The notes under the pieces were generated by a model. That model searched no databases. It worked only from the letters and a program-made list of their open reading frames with translations, and was not told the DNA's origin. From Candidatus Vondammii sp. HM_W22 (lineage in GTDB: Bacteria > Pseudomonadota > Gammaproteobacteria > Chromatiales > Chromatiaceae), in the NCBI RefSeq assembly GCF_022530855.2, contig NZ_CP099567.1:1922001-1986000 (forward strand): DNA of 64,000 bases, written 5' to 3'. The translations under genes and the position numbers were made by a program. Shown one piece after another: positions 30,879-40,648 of this stretch (positions are counted from its first letter, which is position 1; every line of letters begins with the position of its first letter).

Positions 30879-31428
30879 GTTATTCCGATATCAGTAAACA
30901 TATCCATGATCTCTATGGCATCTCGGTCTCTACCGCAGCAATCAGTGCGATAACCGACAAAATAATCGATACTGTAAAAGCTTGGCAACAGCGTCCACTG
31001 GATTCGCATTATCCCTTTGTTTGGCTGGACGCAATTCACTACAAAGTTCGGGCTCAAGGCCGCTACCAAAATCGCGCTGTTTATACCGTTCTTGGGCTGA
31101 ATATTGAAGGCAAAAAAGAAGTGCTGGGGTTATACCTATCCGAAAGTGCAAGAAGTGGGATAACTTATCCGTCTGTTTTCGTTATCCCGAGGACATTCGT
31201 CGAGTTATTTATACGACTAATTCTATTGAAGCAGTGCATCGACAATTCCGGAAATTGACAAAAACCAAGGGTGGTTTTCCGAATGACAACAGCCTGCTCA
31301 AATTATTATACCTTAGCATTCAGAATGCCAGTAAGAAATGGACGATGCCCATTCGCAACTGGAACCTGACCTTGCCTCAACTGGCTATCTTCTTCGAAGG
31401 TAGGCTTGATCGCGCACTTGATCTGTGA
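30879..31428 (+). pseudogene. IS256 transposase type C, 3' part
   Basis: Resumes with RYSDISKHIHDLYGISVST, PFVWLDAIHYKVRAQGRY and [20 protein letters not shown]. Near 31150 an internal deletion of about 100 codons and a frame change lead to [37 protein letters not shown] and the end RLDRALDL at 31428. Confidence 0.82.
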
Positions 31429-31472
31429 TGGTATGGATTGAGTGCTTTTACGTTGACACAATATTCTGAACA

Positions 31473-31565
31473 GTCTCCTCAGAAGTTCTTGTTGCGCAGT
31501 GCTTGAGCTTGCATGCAAGCTATTTTCATACAAGCATTATGTTATAATGTGCAAATATCCGCACC
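31473..31565 (-). mobile_element. IS630-family end fragment
   Basis: On the minus strand it gives a promoter-like leader and MKIAC..AQALRNKN, closely matching the start region of the larger IS630 remnant near 52.9-53.0 kb. The type C IS256 element cut it after about a dozen codons. Confidence 0.6.
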
Positions 31566-31688
31566 CACAAATCGCACAAAGCTCTCAGAGTACACGAAGA
31601 AAAGCCTTTGATATCCGATCTGTTATCCTCGTGTTGTTGTCGGTGAACCACGGGTTTTCCCACGCTCAAACTATACCAAACGGGAAAT

Positions 31689-31732
31689 AAAAAAACCCGC
31701 TCCCGCGCAGACTGCCGGAAGCGGGTTTTTAA
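31689..31732 (-). terminator. Rho-independent terminator of ppdK
   Basis: AAAAACCCGCTCCCG, loop, CGGAAGCGGGTTTTT: a strong GC stem flanked by A and T runs, 18 bp beyond the ppdK stop. Confidence 0.9.
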
Positions 31733-31749
31733 TACCTCAATATTGTCTG

Positions 31750-34518
31750 TCAGTCTGCAAGCAGGCTGGCATGAGCGGCGGCCAATCGGGCCACCGGCAC
31801 TCTCGGCGCTGAACAGGAGACGTAGTTCAACCTCGCATGATGACAGAATTTGATCGATGATGGGTGCCCCCCATGTTCACCGCAAATGCCAACACTGAGA
31901 TCAGGATGATTACTTCTGCCCCACTCCACCGCAAGCTTCATCAATTTACCCACTCCCTTTTCATCCAGTACCTCGAACGGATTATCCTGGAGAATACCGT
32001 TTTCGTTGTACATCGGCAGGAACTTGTTCTCCGCATCTTCCCGGGAGAACGAGAAGGTCGCCTGAGTAAGGTCATTGGTACCGAAGGAGAAAAAGTCGAC
32101 CTCCTTAGCCAGTGAATCCGCACGCATACAGGCTCGAACCACTTCTATCATGGTACCGAAACGGAAATCCACTTCGCAGCCACAGTTCCCCTCCACCTCT
32201 TTGCGGACTTCATCGACAAACTCTTTGACGTGCTTCAGCTCCTCTGCAGTACAGACCTGGGGCACCATAATCTGGGGGTGGACTTCAATACCTTTTGCCG
32301 CACACTCCGCAGCCGCCTCCAGAACCGCGCGTATTTGCATTGAGTATATCTCAGGGAAGGTGATTCCTAGACGCACACCGCGATGTCCCAACATCGGATT
32401 GGTCTCATACAGAGCTCGCACTTTACGCAGCATGGTCTGTTTCTTTTCTATCGCCTCCTCCACGAGGTGGGCATCCACAAGGCGCCGCATGGAATCGGCT
32501 TCATCTCTCGCCTGGCTCGGGTCATGCAGCAGCATCATGGTGTTTGCCAACACCTCCACGCCCCTTGCTGTATCCCGCAGATGGCACAACTTTTCAAGAT
32601 CATCCTCCAGTTGGTTCTCACCCGGCAGAAACTCATGAATGGGTGGATCCAGCAAGCGAATGGTCACTGGCTGGGGTGACATGGTTTCAAATATCGCCGC
32701 AAAATCGGCCCGCTGCATAGGCAGGAGCTTATCCAGCATCGCCTGGCGCTGCGCTTCCGTCTCAGCCACAATCATCTCGATAACCGCCGGCAACCGCTCG
32801 ATATCGTTGAACATGCGTTCAGTCCGGCACAGTCCGATTCCCTGGGCGCCGTATTTTATCGCACGCGCCGCATCCATGGCTGTGTCGGCATTTGCCATGA
32901 CCCGCAGGTAGGCCACTTCATCAGCCCAACTCAACAGTAGGTGGAGCTCTTCGGTAAACTCCGGTTCAACCGTTGCTATCTCGCCCAAATAGACGTTACC
33001 GCTACTGCCATCGATGGTGATGATATCGCCCTCTTTGATCATCGCATCACCGATGCGGGCTTGCCGTTTCATCACATCGACAGTAATGCCTTCCGCGCCC
33101 GCCACACAGGGCTTGCCCATCCCTCTCGCCACCACAGCCGCGTGAGACGTCTTTCCGCCCCGGCTGGTCAGAATACCTTCTGAAGCAAAAAAGCCGTGAA
33201 TATCCTCTGGCTTGGTCTCTTCACGCAACAGGATCACTCTCTGGCCGCCGTTTCTGCCAAGCTCTTCCGCCCGGTCCGAATCAAAAACCACATGGCCACA
33301 GGCTGCGCCCGGTGAAGCTGGCAATCCGGTAGCAACCGGTTGGGCACTGGAATTCGGATCGAGCTGAGGGTAGAGCATCTGTTCCAAATACTCTGGATCA
33401 ATACGCAACAGTGCCCGTTTTTTATCGATCAAGCCTTCCTGCTCCATCTCCACTGAGCTACGGACCATGCCGATCGCATTCATCTTTCCATTGCGGGTCT
33501 GGAGACAGTAGAGCGTGCCCTGTTCAATGGTAAATTCGAAGTCCTGAACTTCATGATAGTGTTGCTCCAGCCGCTGTCTCAGTTCTTCCAGTTGACGTGC
33601 CATCTCCGGCAGTTCCTCATCGAGAAGATGAATCGGTTTGGGTGTACGGATACCTGCCACCACATCCTCGCCTTGGGCATTAATCAGATATTCACCATAG
33701 AGCAGGTTCTCACCCGTCCCCGGATTGCGGGTAAAGCCAACACCAGTGGCTGAATCATCACCCCGGTTGCCAAATACCATGGTGCAGATATTGACTGCGG
33801 TTCCATTGGCCAAATCTGGCGTTATATTGAATTCATGGCGGTAATCAACCGCACGCTTGCCCATCCAGGAGGAGAACACTGCCTTGATGGAGATCTCCAA
33901 CTGCTCGTAGGGATCTTCAGGAAAAGGTAAGCAAGTATGATCCTCAACCACTTTGAGGAAACGCTCACTGATCTCTTGCAGATCTTCTGCGAAGAGGCCC
34001 ACATCTTCAATCACATGTGATTTTTGTTTAACCGCCTCAAACTGCTCGTCAAACAGCTCATCTGGAATATTCAGCGCAACTTTACCGAACAGCTGAATGA
34101 AACGCCGATAGGCATCGTAGCCGAACCTTGGATCATCAGTCTGTTCAATTTCCCCTGCCAGGGTCTCCGCATTAAGGCCCAGGTTAAGAATGGTATCCAT
34201 CATGCCGGGCATCGACATGGCGGAGCCACTGCGCACAGAGATCAAGAGTGGGTTGTTTCTATCACCAAATCCTTTTCCGGTCGCCTTCCCCACCGCCTGC
34301 ATCTGCATGCGGACCTGCTCCATAATCCCGGGTGCCAGCTCATAGTCATCGGAGTTCAGATACTCCAAACAGGCATCTGTACTGATAACAAAGCCGGGGG
34401 GGACATTGAGGCCCATCTGGGTCATTTCGCAGAGGTTGGCGCCTTTGCCTCCCAAAAGTTTCTTGTTTTTTCCGTCGCCCTCTGAAAAAGCGAAAACCCA
34501 TTTCTTGTCCAGTGTCAT
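31750..34518 (-). CDS. ppdK: Pyruvate, phosphate dikinase
   Basis: A 922-residue enzyme interconverting pyruvate, ATP and phosphate with PEP, AMP and pyrophosphate. It starts MTLDKKWVFAFSEGD at ATG 34518; an in-frame TTG at 34536 would add six residues. The N-terminal ATP-grasp domain shows LLGGKGANLCEM. The swivelling phosphohistidine domain holds GGKTSHAAVVARGMGKP with the catalytic histidine. The C-terminal PEP-utilising barrel includes LCRTERMF, EVDFFSFGTNDLTQ and the terminal GICGEHGGHPSS with the catalytic cysteine. Length and architecture match PPDK, not PEP synthase. It is divergent from valS and ends in its own terminator. A DUF299 regulator (ppsR) lies at 60.7-61.6 kb. Confidence 0.95.
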   Translation of the reverse strand: MTLDKKWVFAFSEGDGKNKKLLGGKGANLCEMTQMGLNVPPGFVISTDACLEYLNSDDYELAPGIMEQVRMQMQAVGKATGKGFGDRNNPLLISVRSGSAMSMPGMMDTILNLGLNAETLAGEIEQTDDPRFGYDAYRRFIQLFGKVALNIPDELFDEQFEAVKQKSHVIEDVGLFAEDLQEISERFLKVVEDHTCLPFPEDPYEQLEISIKAVFSSWMGKRAVDYRHEFNITPDLANGTAVNICTMVFGNRGDDSATGVGFTRNPGTGENLLYGEYLINAQGEDVVAGIRTPKPIHLLDEELPEMARQLEELRQRLEQHYHEVQDFEFTIEQGTLYCLQTRNGKMNAIGMVRSSVEMEQEGLIDKKRALLRIDPEYLEQMLYPQLDPNSSAQPVATGLPASPGAACGHVVFDSDRAEELGRNGGQRVILLREETKPEDIHGFFASEGILTSRGGKTSHAAVVARGMGKPCVAGAEGITVDVMKRQARIGDAMIKEGDIITIDGSSGNVYLGEIATVEPEFTEELHLLLSWADEVAYLRVMANADTAMDAARAIKYGAQGIGLCRTERMFNDIERLPAVIEMIVAETEAQRQAMLDKLLPMQRADFAAIFETMSPQPVTIRLLDPPIHEFLPGENQLEDDLEKLCHLRDTARGVEVLANTMMLLHDPSQARDEADSMRRLVDAHLVEEAIEKKQTMLRKVRALYETNPMLGHRGVRLGITFPEIYSMQIRAVLEAAAECAAKGIEVHPQIMVPQVCTAEELKHVKEFVDEVRKEVEGNCGCEVDFRFGTMIEVVRACMRADSLAKEVDFFSFGTNDLTQATFSFSREDAENKFLPMYNENGILQDNPFEVLDEKGVGKLMKLAVEWGRSNHPDLSVGICGEHGGHPSSIKFCHHARLNYVSCSAPRVPVARLAAAHASLLAD

Positions 34519-34579
34519 AATAATTAAATGCTCCAACTTTTTTGATGAAAGCCAGCAAGTGCTAATTTATTACAGCAGA

Positions 34580-34608
34580 CATGCTCTTGCGCCTGATTCC
34601 GGTATAAT
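34580..34608 (+). promoter_or_regulatory. Probable valS promoter
   Basis: A perfect TATAAT at 34603-34608, in an extended context GGTATAAT, lies 55 bp upstream of valS in the 145-bp divergent spacer. No good -35 box is visible. Confidence 0.4.
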
Positions 34609-34663
34609 GCCGATCCGGATGTACTCTAAACCCTATATACTATCTTAAATATTGCAGTGAACA

Positions 34664-37486
34664 ATGGAAAAAACCTACGATCCTCACAGTCTAGAACAAC
34701 GTTGGTACAAAACCTGGGAAAGAAAAGGCTATTTCGCCCCCACCGCCGACGACAGCAATTCACCCTATTGCATCATGATTCCGCCGCCCAATGTGACGGG
34801 CAGTCTGCACATGGGACATGCATTCCAAGACACCATTATGGATACCCTCACCCGTTTTCATCGGATGAAGGGCGACAAGACGCTCTGGCAGGCAGGCTCC
34901 GATCATGCGGGCATCGCCACCCAGATGGTCGTGGAGCGGCTGATCAATGCCGAGGGAAAAAACCGTCACGACTATGGCCGTGAGAAATTCCTGGAGAAGA
35001 TCTGGGATTGGAAAACCCACTCCGGTGGCACCATTACCCGCCAGTTGCGCCGAATGGGCTCATCCCTGGATTGGGAGCATGAACGCTTCACCATGGATGA
35101 GGGGCTCTCCGATGCCGTAAAAGAGGTCTTCGTGCGGCTCTATGAAGAGGAACTGATCTATCGCGGCAAACGGCTGGTGAACTGGGATCCGGTACTCCAC
35201 ACCGCAGTTTCCGACCTGGAGGTACTCTCCGAAGAGGAGAACGGCCACCTCTGGCATATGCGATATCCTCTGACCAACGGCCAGGGCAATCTGGTGGTGG
35301 CCACTACCCGCCCTGAAACCATGCTGGGCGACTTTGCGGTAGCGGTTCATCCCGGCGACGAGCGTTATAAACACCTGCTTGATGAATTTGTCGAACTCCC
35401 CCTGACCGGGCGCAGAATACCTATTATCGCCGACGACTACGTCGACCCGGAATTCGGCACCGGTTGCGTAAAAATCACCCCGGCACACGACTTCAACGAC
35501 TATGCCGTCTGGCAACGCCACCGGGATCAGAAGGCAATTGTAGAACAACCCCATGGCGGCCTGATTAACATCTTCACCATCGATGCTGCCGTGCGGGAGA
35601 ACGAAGAGGATGAAGGCGATCTGATTCCGGCAAAATATATCGGCATGGACCGTTATCAGGCCCGTAAACAGATTATTACCGATCTAGAAGCCGACAACCT
35701 TCTGGAAAAAACCGAGGACCATAAACTGATGGTACCCAGAGGCGACCGATCTGGTGCTGTCATCGAACCTTTTCTTACCGACCAGTGGTATGTGAAAGTC
35801 GGGCCACTGGCCAAGCCGGCCATTGAGGCGGTGGAGAACGGCAGTATCAAATTTATCCCCGACAACTGGAAAAACACCTATTTCGAATGGATGCGCAATA
35901 TTGAAGACTGGTGCATCAGCCGGCAGATCTGGTGGGGCCACCGTATCCCTGCCTGGTACGATGCGGAAGGCAATATCTATGTCGGCCGGTCAGAAGAGGA
36001 GGTGCGCAACAAGCATAAACTGCCTGCGGACTATGAACTATCCCAGGATGAAGATGTACTGGACACTTGGTTCAGCTCTGCCCTCTGGCCCTTCTCCACC
36101 CTGGGCTGGCCGGAAGATAACGAGCGGATCAAAACCTTCTACCCGACCAGCGTACTGGTCACCGGGTTCGACATCATCTTCTTCTGGGTTGCCAGAATGA
36201 TCATGATGGGTCTTAAATTCATGGGTGATGTCCCTTTCAAAGAGGTCTATATCCATGGGCTGGTGCGGGACTCCCATGGCGACAAGATGTCAAAATCCAA
36301 GGGTAACGTGCTTGATCCCATCGATCTTATTGACGGCATCGATCTGGAGACACTGGTAAAGAAACGCACCAGCGGAATGATGCAGCCACAACTGGCAAAA
36401 AAGATTGGGAAAATGACACGCCGGGACTTCCCCAACGGTATCCCCTCTTTCGGCACAGATGCGCTGCGCTTCACCTTCGCGGCCCTGGCTTCAACGGGCC
36501 GCGATATTAAGTTCGATCTGGGCCGTATCGATGGTTACCGCAACTTCTGCAACAAACTATGGAATGCAGCACGTTATGTATTGGTGAATACGGAGGGAGA
36601 GAAGTGCGGTCAGAATGGCGGTGACATCGAACTGAGTGTGGCAGATCGCTGGATCATCGCAAAACTGCAAGCCACCACTACCACGGTAACCGATGCCATC
36701 GAAGGCTATCGTCTCGACCATGCTGCAAAAGCAATCTACGAGTTCACCTGGAGTGACTATTGCGGCTGGTATCTGGAACTGTCAAAACCGGTTCTGACCG
36801 ACAATAACGCCAGCGATGCCGCCAAACGGGGCACCCGCCAGACCCTGGTCCAGGTGCTGGAGACCCTGCTGCGGCTAACCCACCCCATCATGCCCTTTAT
36901 CACTGAAGAGATCTGGCAGCGGGTATCCCCGCTTGCAGGTATCAGTGGTAAAACCATCATGAGCCAGCCCTACCCGACTGCCGACAGCCAACTGGTTGAC
37001 CAGGCCACAGTCGCCGAAATGGAGTGGGTGATGGAGTTCATCCTCGGCATACGCAAGATCAAGGGTGAAATGAACATTGCCTCAAGTAAACCTTTGCCGG
37101 TACTGCTGCAGAATGCCAGTGATCTGGACCAGTTAAATCTGGCCGCAAATCGTCACTGCCTGAACTTTCTGGCACGGCTGGAATCAGCCACCGTACTGGC
37201 AGCAGATGAAGAGGCTCCTGAATCTGCTACTGCTCTGGTTGGTGAGATGAAAGTCTTGATCCCCATGGCCGGGCTGATCGACAAAGAGGCAGAACTGGCG
37301 CGGCTGGAAAAGGAGATTGCCAAGCTCCAGAGCAACGTCGAGCGTATCAACAAGAAGTTAAATAACCCCAACTTTGTCGATAAAGCACCGGAAGCTGTGG
37401 TACAGAAAGAGCGCGATAAAGTTTCCGACCAGCAATCAGCCTTGGCTAAGCTGGAAGAACAGCTGGGGAAAATCCGGAGCTTATAG
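34664..37486 (+). CDS. valS: Valyl-tRNA synthetase
   Basis: A 940-residue class I aminoacyl-tRNA synthetase. The HIGH-type motif HMGH is at 49-52 after PPPNVTGSL, the large editing domain contains [10 protein letters not shown] near 210-220, KMSKS sits at 541-545, and the C-terminal coiled-coil arm ([20 protein letters not shown]) ends the protein. No lesions. A short CCTCC/GGAGG hairpin lies about 55 bp after the stop, followed by an IS256 element. Confidence 0.97.
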   Translation: MEKTYDPHSLEQRWYKTWERKGYFAPTADDSNSPYCIMIPPPNVTGSLHMGHAFQDTIMDTLTRFHRMKGDKTLWQAGSDHAGIATQMVVERLINAEGKNRHDYGREKFLEKIWDWKTHSGGTITRQLRRMGSSLDWEHERFTMDEGLSDAVKEVFVRLYEEELIYRGKRLVNWDPVLHTAVSDLEVLSEEENGHLWHMRYPLTNGQGNLVVATTRPETMLGDFAVAVHPGDERYKHLLDEFVELPLTGRRIPIIADDYVDPEFGTGCVKITPAHDFNDYAVWQRHRDQKAIVEQPHGGLINIFTIDAAVRENEEDEGDLIPAKYIGMDRYQARKQIITDLEADNLLEKTEDHKLMVPRGDRSGAVIEPFLTDQWYVKVGPLAKPAIEAVENGSIKFIPDNWKNTYFEWMRNIEDWCISRQIWWGHRIPAWYDAEGNIYVGRSEEEVRNKHKLPADYELSQDEDVLDTWFSSALWPFSTLGWPEDNERIKTFYPTSVLVTGFDIIFFWVARMIMMGLKFMGDVPFKEVYIHGLVRDSHGDKMSKSKGNVLDPIDLIDGIDLETLVKKRTSGMMQPQLAKKIGKMTRRDFPNGIPSFGTDALRFTFAALASTGRDIKFDLGRIDGYRNFCNKLWNAARYVLVNTEGEKCGQNGGDIELSVADRWIIAKLQATTTTVTDAIEGYRLDHAAKAIYEFTWSDYCGWYLELSKPVLTDNNASDAAKRGTRQTLVQVLETLLRLTHPIMPFITEEIWQRVSPLAGISGKTIMSQPYPTADSQLVDQATVAEMEWVMEFILGIRKIKGEMNIASSKPLPVLLQNASDLDQLNLAANRHCLNFLARLESATVLAADEEAPESATALVGEMKVLIPMAGLIDKEAELARLEKEIAKLQSNVERINKKLNNPNFVDKAPEAVVQKERDKVSDQQSALAKLEEQLGKIRSL

Positions 37487-37591
37487 ACACAGCTCTCGAA
37501 GTAACCGATGAAAATCATCCGCCTGGATAATTTGCGAAATCCTCCCCGTTCGGAGGGTGAACAAAGCAGATGCCCATCAGCCATGCAGATG

Positions 37592-38885
37592 GAGCCTGTA
37601 AAGTCTTCTGTGTAACAGCCAAGGTTAAATATATACCGCTAAGCGTTCTTCGAACTCAATCATGAATCTATTCAGTGCTGATTTCCAATGACGGATCGGC
37701 ATTGTTCACTTTTTCGATGCGGCCTGGATTGCCAGGTAGATGACCTTCTTCGCAGAATCATCGGTTGGAAACAACTTCTGCTTTTTGATCGCTTTAATGA
37801 TGCTGTTCAGCGATTCAATGGCGTTGGTCGTGCAGATCATTTTTCGTCTGTCCTCCGGGTAGTTGAACAGCGTGTTGAGATTCTGCCAATGGGCACTCCA
37901 GGAGCGGCTGATCCGGGGGTATTTGTTATCCCATCGATCAGAGAATTTATCCAACGCCGGTAAGGCTTCTTCCTTGGTGATGGACTGATAAATATTTTTC
38001 AAATCAGCCGCCATAGGCTTGTGGTCTTTCCAGGGCACCTACTTCATCGAGTTCCGTAGCATATGCACAATACAGAGCTGGATCTAGGTATCCGGAAAGG
38101 CCGTGTTGATAGCATCAGGAAAGCCTTTTAAGCCTTCGACACAGGCAATCAAAATATCCTTCACACCGCGATTCTGAAGCTCTGTCAGCGCGTTCAGCCA
38201 GAACTTGGCACTCTCATTCTCCGACAGCCAGAGCCCCGATAATTCCTTGTGGCCTTCCAGGTTTACGCCCAAAGCGGGGTAAATTGCTTTGTTGATCATT
38301 TTCTTGTATTGCCGGATTTTAATGACAATGCTGTCCAGATAAACAATAGGCTGAATCGCATCCAGGGGGTGAGATTGCCATTCGATAACCGCATCAGTAA
38401 CTTTGGATATGAGTGTGGCGGAGACATCGGCTCCGTACATTTCCTTAAATGTCGTGACGATTTCGCGGGTCGTCATACCCTGAGCATACAGGAAGAGGAT
38501 CTTGTCATGCATTGAGGTAAATCGACGCTGGTGCTTTTTAACCAGTCGGGGTTTAAAGCTGCCCGCTCTTTCTCGTGGAGTATCCAGTTCAAACTGGCCA
38601 TCTTCCGTTTGCAAGGTCTTGCCAGTAGTACCGTTGCGGCTATTACTCGCTTCGGACTGTTCATGTTTGGCAAAGCCACGATGATCATCCGGTTCAACGT
38701 TGAGTGCTGCATCGACCGTGATTTTGGTCAGCATTTGCCGAAACTCGTTGTGATCTTCTTCAGTTTTGATGTTATTAGCGGCCGCCTGGGCTATCGCCTG
38801 GAGCCCTTTCTTGTCGATCGGCTGCCTGTCCTCTCCCTTGTTTGGGTTTAATGATAGGCCGTTACACAGAATCTAGGTCTGTCTC
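37592..38885 (-). mobile_element. IS256-type element (type B, copy 4), nonsense mutations
   Basis: Full-length element with both inverted repeats (GAGCCTGTAAAGTCTTCTGT at the left, mirrored by ACACAGAATCTAGGTCTGTCTC at the right). On the minus strand the transposase is open from about 38734 to a TAG near 38085 (CAG in copy 5), then from about 38038 to a TGA near 37706 that replaces the tryptophan of ASKKWTMP. It lies inverted to copy 3 across ppdK-valS. Its right end abuts an IS5 tail. Confidence 0.88.
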
Positions 38886-38955
38886 GAGGATACCGGGCTC
38901 TCCTGATCTGCTAGAGACTATTGGCCTTTGTCGGATTTTTAGAAGTTCCCTATAT
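38886..38955 (+). mobile_element. IS5-family right-end fragment
   Basis: GATACCGGGCTCTCC, GCTAGAGACTATTGGCC and TTTAGAAGTTCCC match the 3' end of the IS5 copies at 20.9 and 29.0 kb. Only the last 70 bp remain, next to the type B element. Confidence 0.75.
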
Positions 38956-39012
38956 CGAGTTTCCTCACTTTCAATTATTAATGTGGAAGACCGTACTAAC
39001 CCAGGATTTATT

Positions 39013-40560
39013 TCAGCCTGTCCTCATTCTGTGCATGGCCATATTGAGCATGCGGATAGTGGCATTCATGGCAGCGAACACCTGGTTGGAGTGAATCCCC
39101 CTGGTCTTGAAACTCCCCTCTGGGCCTTTCCATGTAATGGTTGCCTCAGTCAATGCACTAGTTTTACCACCCCTGGGGATGCGCACTTCAAAGTCCACCA
39201 ACTTGGCCCGTGGAATGCCTCTGCTCTTCAGCAGCTTGCTAATGGCGTTCATAAACGCATCGAAACCACCGTTGCCCTTACCGGCCGAGAGCAGGATCTC
39301 ATCGCCAATGCGGACCCTGATACTGGCAGTGGACTCGAGCTCTAGTCCCGATGTAATGGAGCAGTTGATCAGCTCTACATAATCATAATCCCGGCTCTCC
39401 AGCGCCTCGGCAATGATAAAGGGGAGATCATCTGCCGTAATCGTCTTCTTTGAATCACCCAGCGCCACCACTCTTGAAAGCACTTTTTCCAGGTTTTTGT
39501 CGGAGAGGGAGATATCCAGTTTTTCCAGATTCTTTTGCAGTGAAGCCTTGCCGCTCATCTTGCCCAAGGCATAGTTTCGCCGGCGTGCAAAGCGCTCTGG
39601 GCTGAGCTTGGTCTGATAGAGCCCCCCTTTCTTGTCCCCATCGGCGTGAATGCCACTCGTCTGGGTAAACACATCTGCTCCGACAATGGGCGTATTATCC
39701 GCAATCCGTTTGCCCGAGAAATGCTCTACTAGCTGACTCACTCGCTCAAGGTGAGACTCATCAATCGACAGCTTCATGCCCATTTTGTCTTGCAGATTCA
39801 CCGCCACCTGAGCCAACGCCGCATTACCCGCCCGTTCGCCGAGGCAGTTGACAGTACAGTGGATTGATGACACTCCGGCCCTGGCCGCCGCCATGGCATT
39901 GGCTGTGCCCAATCCATAATCGTTGTGTGGATGGAAATCAAACCGGCAATCGGGAAACCGGCCAATCATATCAGAGAGGCTGTCATGAACCTCTTCCGGG
40001 GTTAGCACACCCAATGTATCCGGCAGCATAAAGTGAACGATATCAGCACCCTTCAACTTCTCCATCATCCCATAGACATACTCGGGATTATCCCGATAGC
40101 CGTTGGACCAATCCTCCAGGTAGATATTGACTTTCAGTCCCCGTTTGTGAGCGTAGTTAATGGTTTTCTTGATGTCTCCTGCATGCTGGGATAGGCTCTT
40201 GTGGAGCTGATGACGACAGTGCTTCTCACTCCCTTTGGTGAGGAGATTGATCACATGGCCGCCCGCTTCACATATCCAATCCACACTGCGCTTATAATCG
40301 ACAAAACCCAGCACTTCGACCTTTTCGGCCATATCCACTGTCTCTGCCCACTGAATAATATTGGAGACCGCCTCCTTTTCACCTTCGGAGATCCGGGCAG
40401 AAGCGACTTCAATCCGATCCACCTTCAGCAACTGCAACAGTGCTTTGGCGATATTCAGCTTCTCAGCCGGAGAGAAAGAGACACCCTGAGTCTGTTCTCC
40501 ATCTCTCAGAGTTGTATCCAGTATGTTGATGTGTTGGTTTTTTTTCACTATTGAGATCAC
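39013..40560 (-). CDS. 2-isopropylmalate/citramalate synthase-family enzyme
   Basis: A 515-residue member of the LeuA/CimA/homocitrate synthase family, which condense acetyl-CoA with a 2-oxo acid. The barrel opens ILDTTLRDGEQTQGVSFS and carries the metal-binding DFHPHNDYG and the conserved NCLGERAGNAAL. A C-terminal LeuA dimer/regulatory domain follows (about 390-510). The sequence resembles the LeuA2 type with NIYLEDWSNGYRDNPEY rather than classical LeuA, so the oxo-acid partner (2-oxoisovalerate or pyruvate) cannot be told. It lies downstream of thrC on the same strand, 84 bp away, with a hairpin between them. Part of amino acid synthesis either way. Confidence 0.8.
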   Translation of the reverse strand: MISIVKKNQHINILDTTLRDGEQTQGVSFSPAEKLNIAKALLQLLKVDRIEVASARISEGEKEAVSNIIQWAETVDMAEKVEVLGFVDYKRSVDWICEAGGHVINLLTKGSEKHCRHQLHKSLSQHAGDIKKTINYAHKRGLKVNIYLEDWSNGYRDNPEYVYGMMEKLKGADIVHFMLPDTLGVLTPEEVHDSLSDMIGRFPDCRFDFHPHNDYGLGTANAMAAARAGVSSIHCTVNCLGERAGNAALAQVAVNLQDKMGMKLSIDESHLERVSQLVEHFSGKRIADNTPIVGADVFTQTSGIHADGDKKGGLYQTKLSPERFARRRNYALGKMSGKASLQKNLEKLDISLSDKNLEKVLSRVVALGDSKKTITADDLPFIIAEALESRDYDYVELINCSITSGLELESTASIRVRIGDEILLSAGKGNGGFDAFMNAISKLLKSRGIPRAKLVDFEVRIPRGGKTSALTEATITWKGPEGSFKTRGIHSNQVFAAMNATIRMLNMAMHRMRTG

Positions 40561-40611
40561 TATTCAGCTTGGCCATCCCGCACAGCGGGCGGCTCATAAT
40601 CCGACAGACTC

Positions 40612-40648
40612 CTAATACGTCATCAAGACTACCTTGATAGCGTATTAG
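40612..40648 (-). terminator. Hairpin at the thrC stop codon
   Basis: CTAATACG and CGTATTAG enclose a second stem CATCAAG/CTTGAT. The outer stem includes the thrC stop. No clear T-run follows, so it may be an attenuator or processing site between thrC and the downstream synthase gene. Confidence 0.45.

Larger units (their letters stand above)
29196..31472 (+). mobile_element. IS256-family element (type C) split by a type B IS256 insertion
   Basis: Outer ends TGTTAGGAATTTTGTGTCAA (left) and, reading inward from the right, TGTTCAGAATATTGTGTCAA form imperfect inverted repeats. Inside, the 5' part of a third IS256-type transposase (ATG at 29256 to about 29596) and its 3' part (about 30879-31428) are separated by a complete-length type B element. 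Rejoining them restores the reading order of the family. Confidence 0.85.

Noticed and set aside
34657-34983. A 108-residue frame overlapping the start of valS
   Set aside because: It runs in another frame of valS, which has the clear HMGH motif; shadow frame.
29597-38885. Composite transposon carrying ppdK and valS
   Set aside because: The flanking type B elements are both broken and the cargo is core housekeeping sequence, so past mobilisation as a unit is unlikely.
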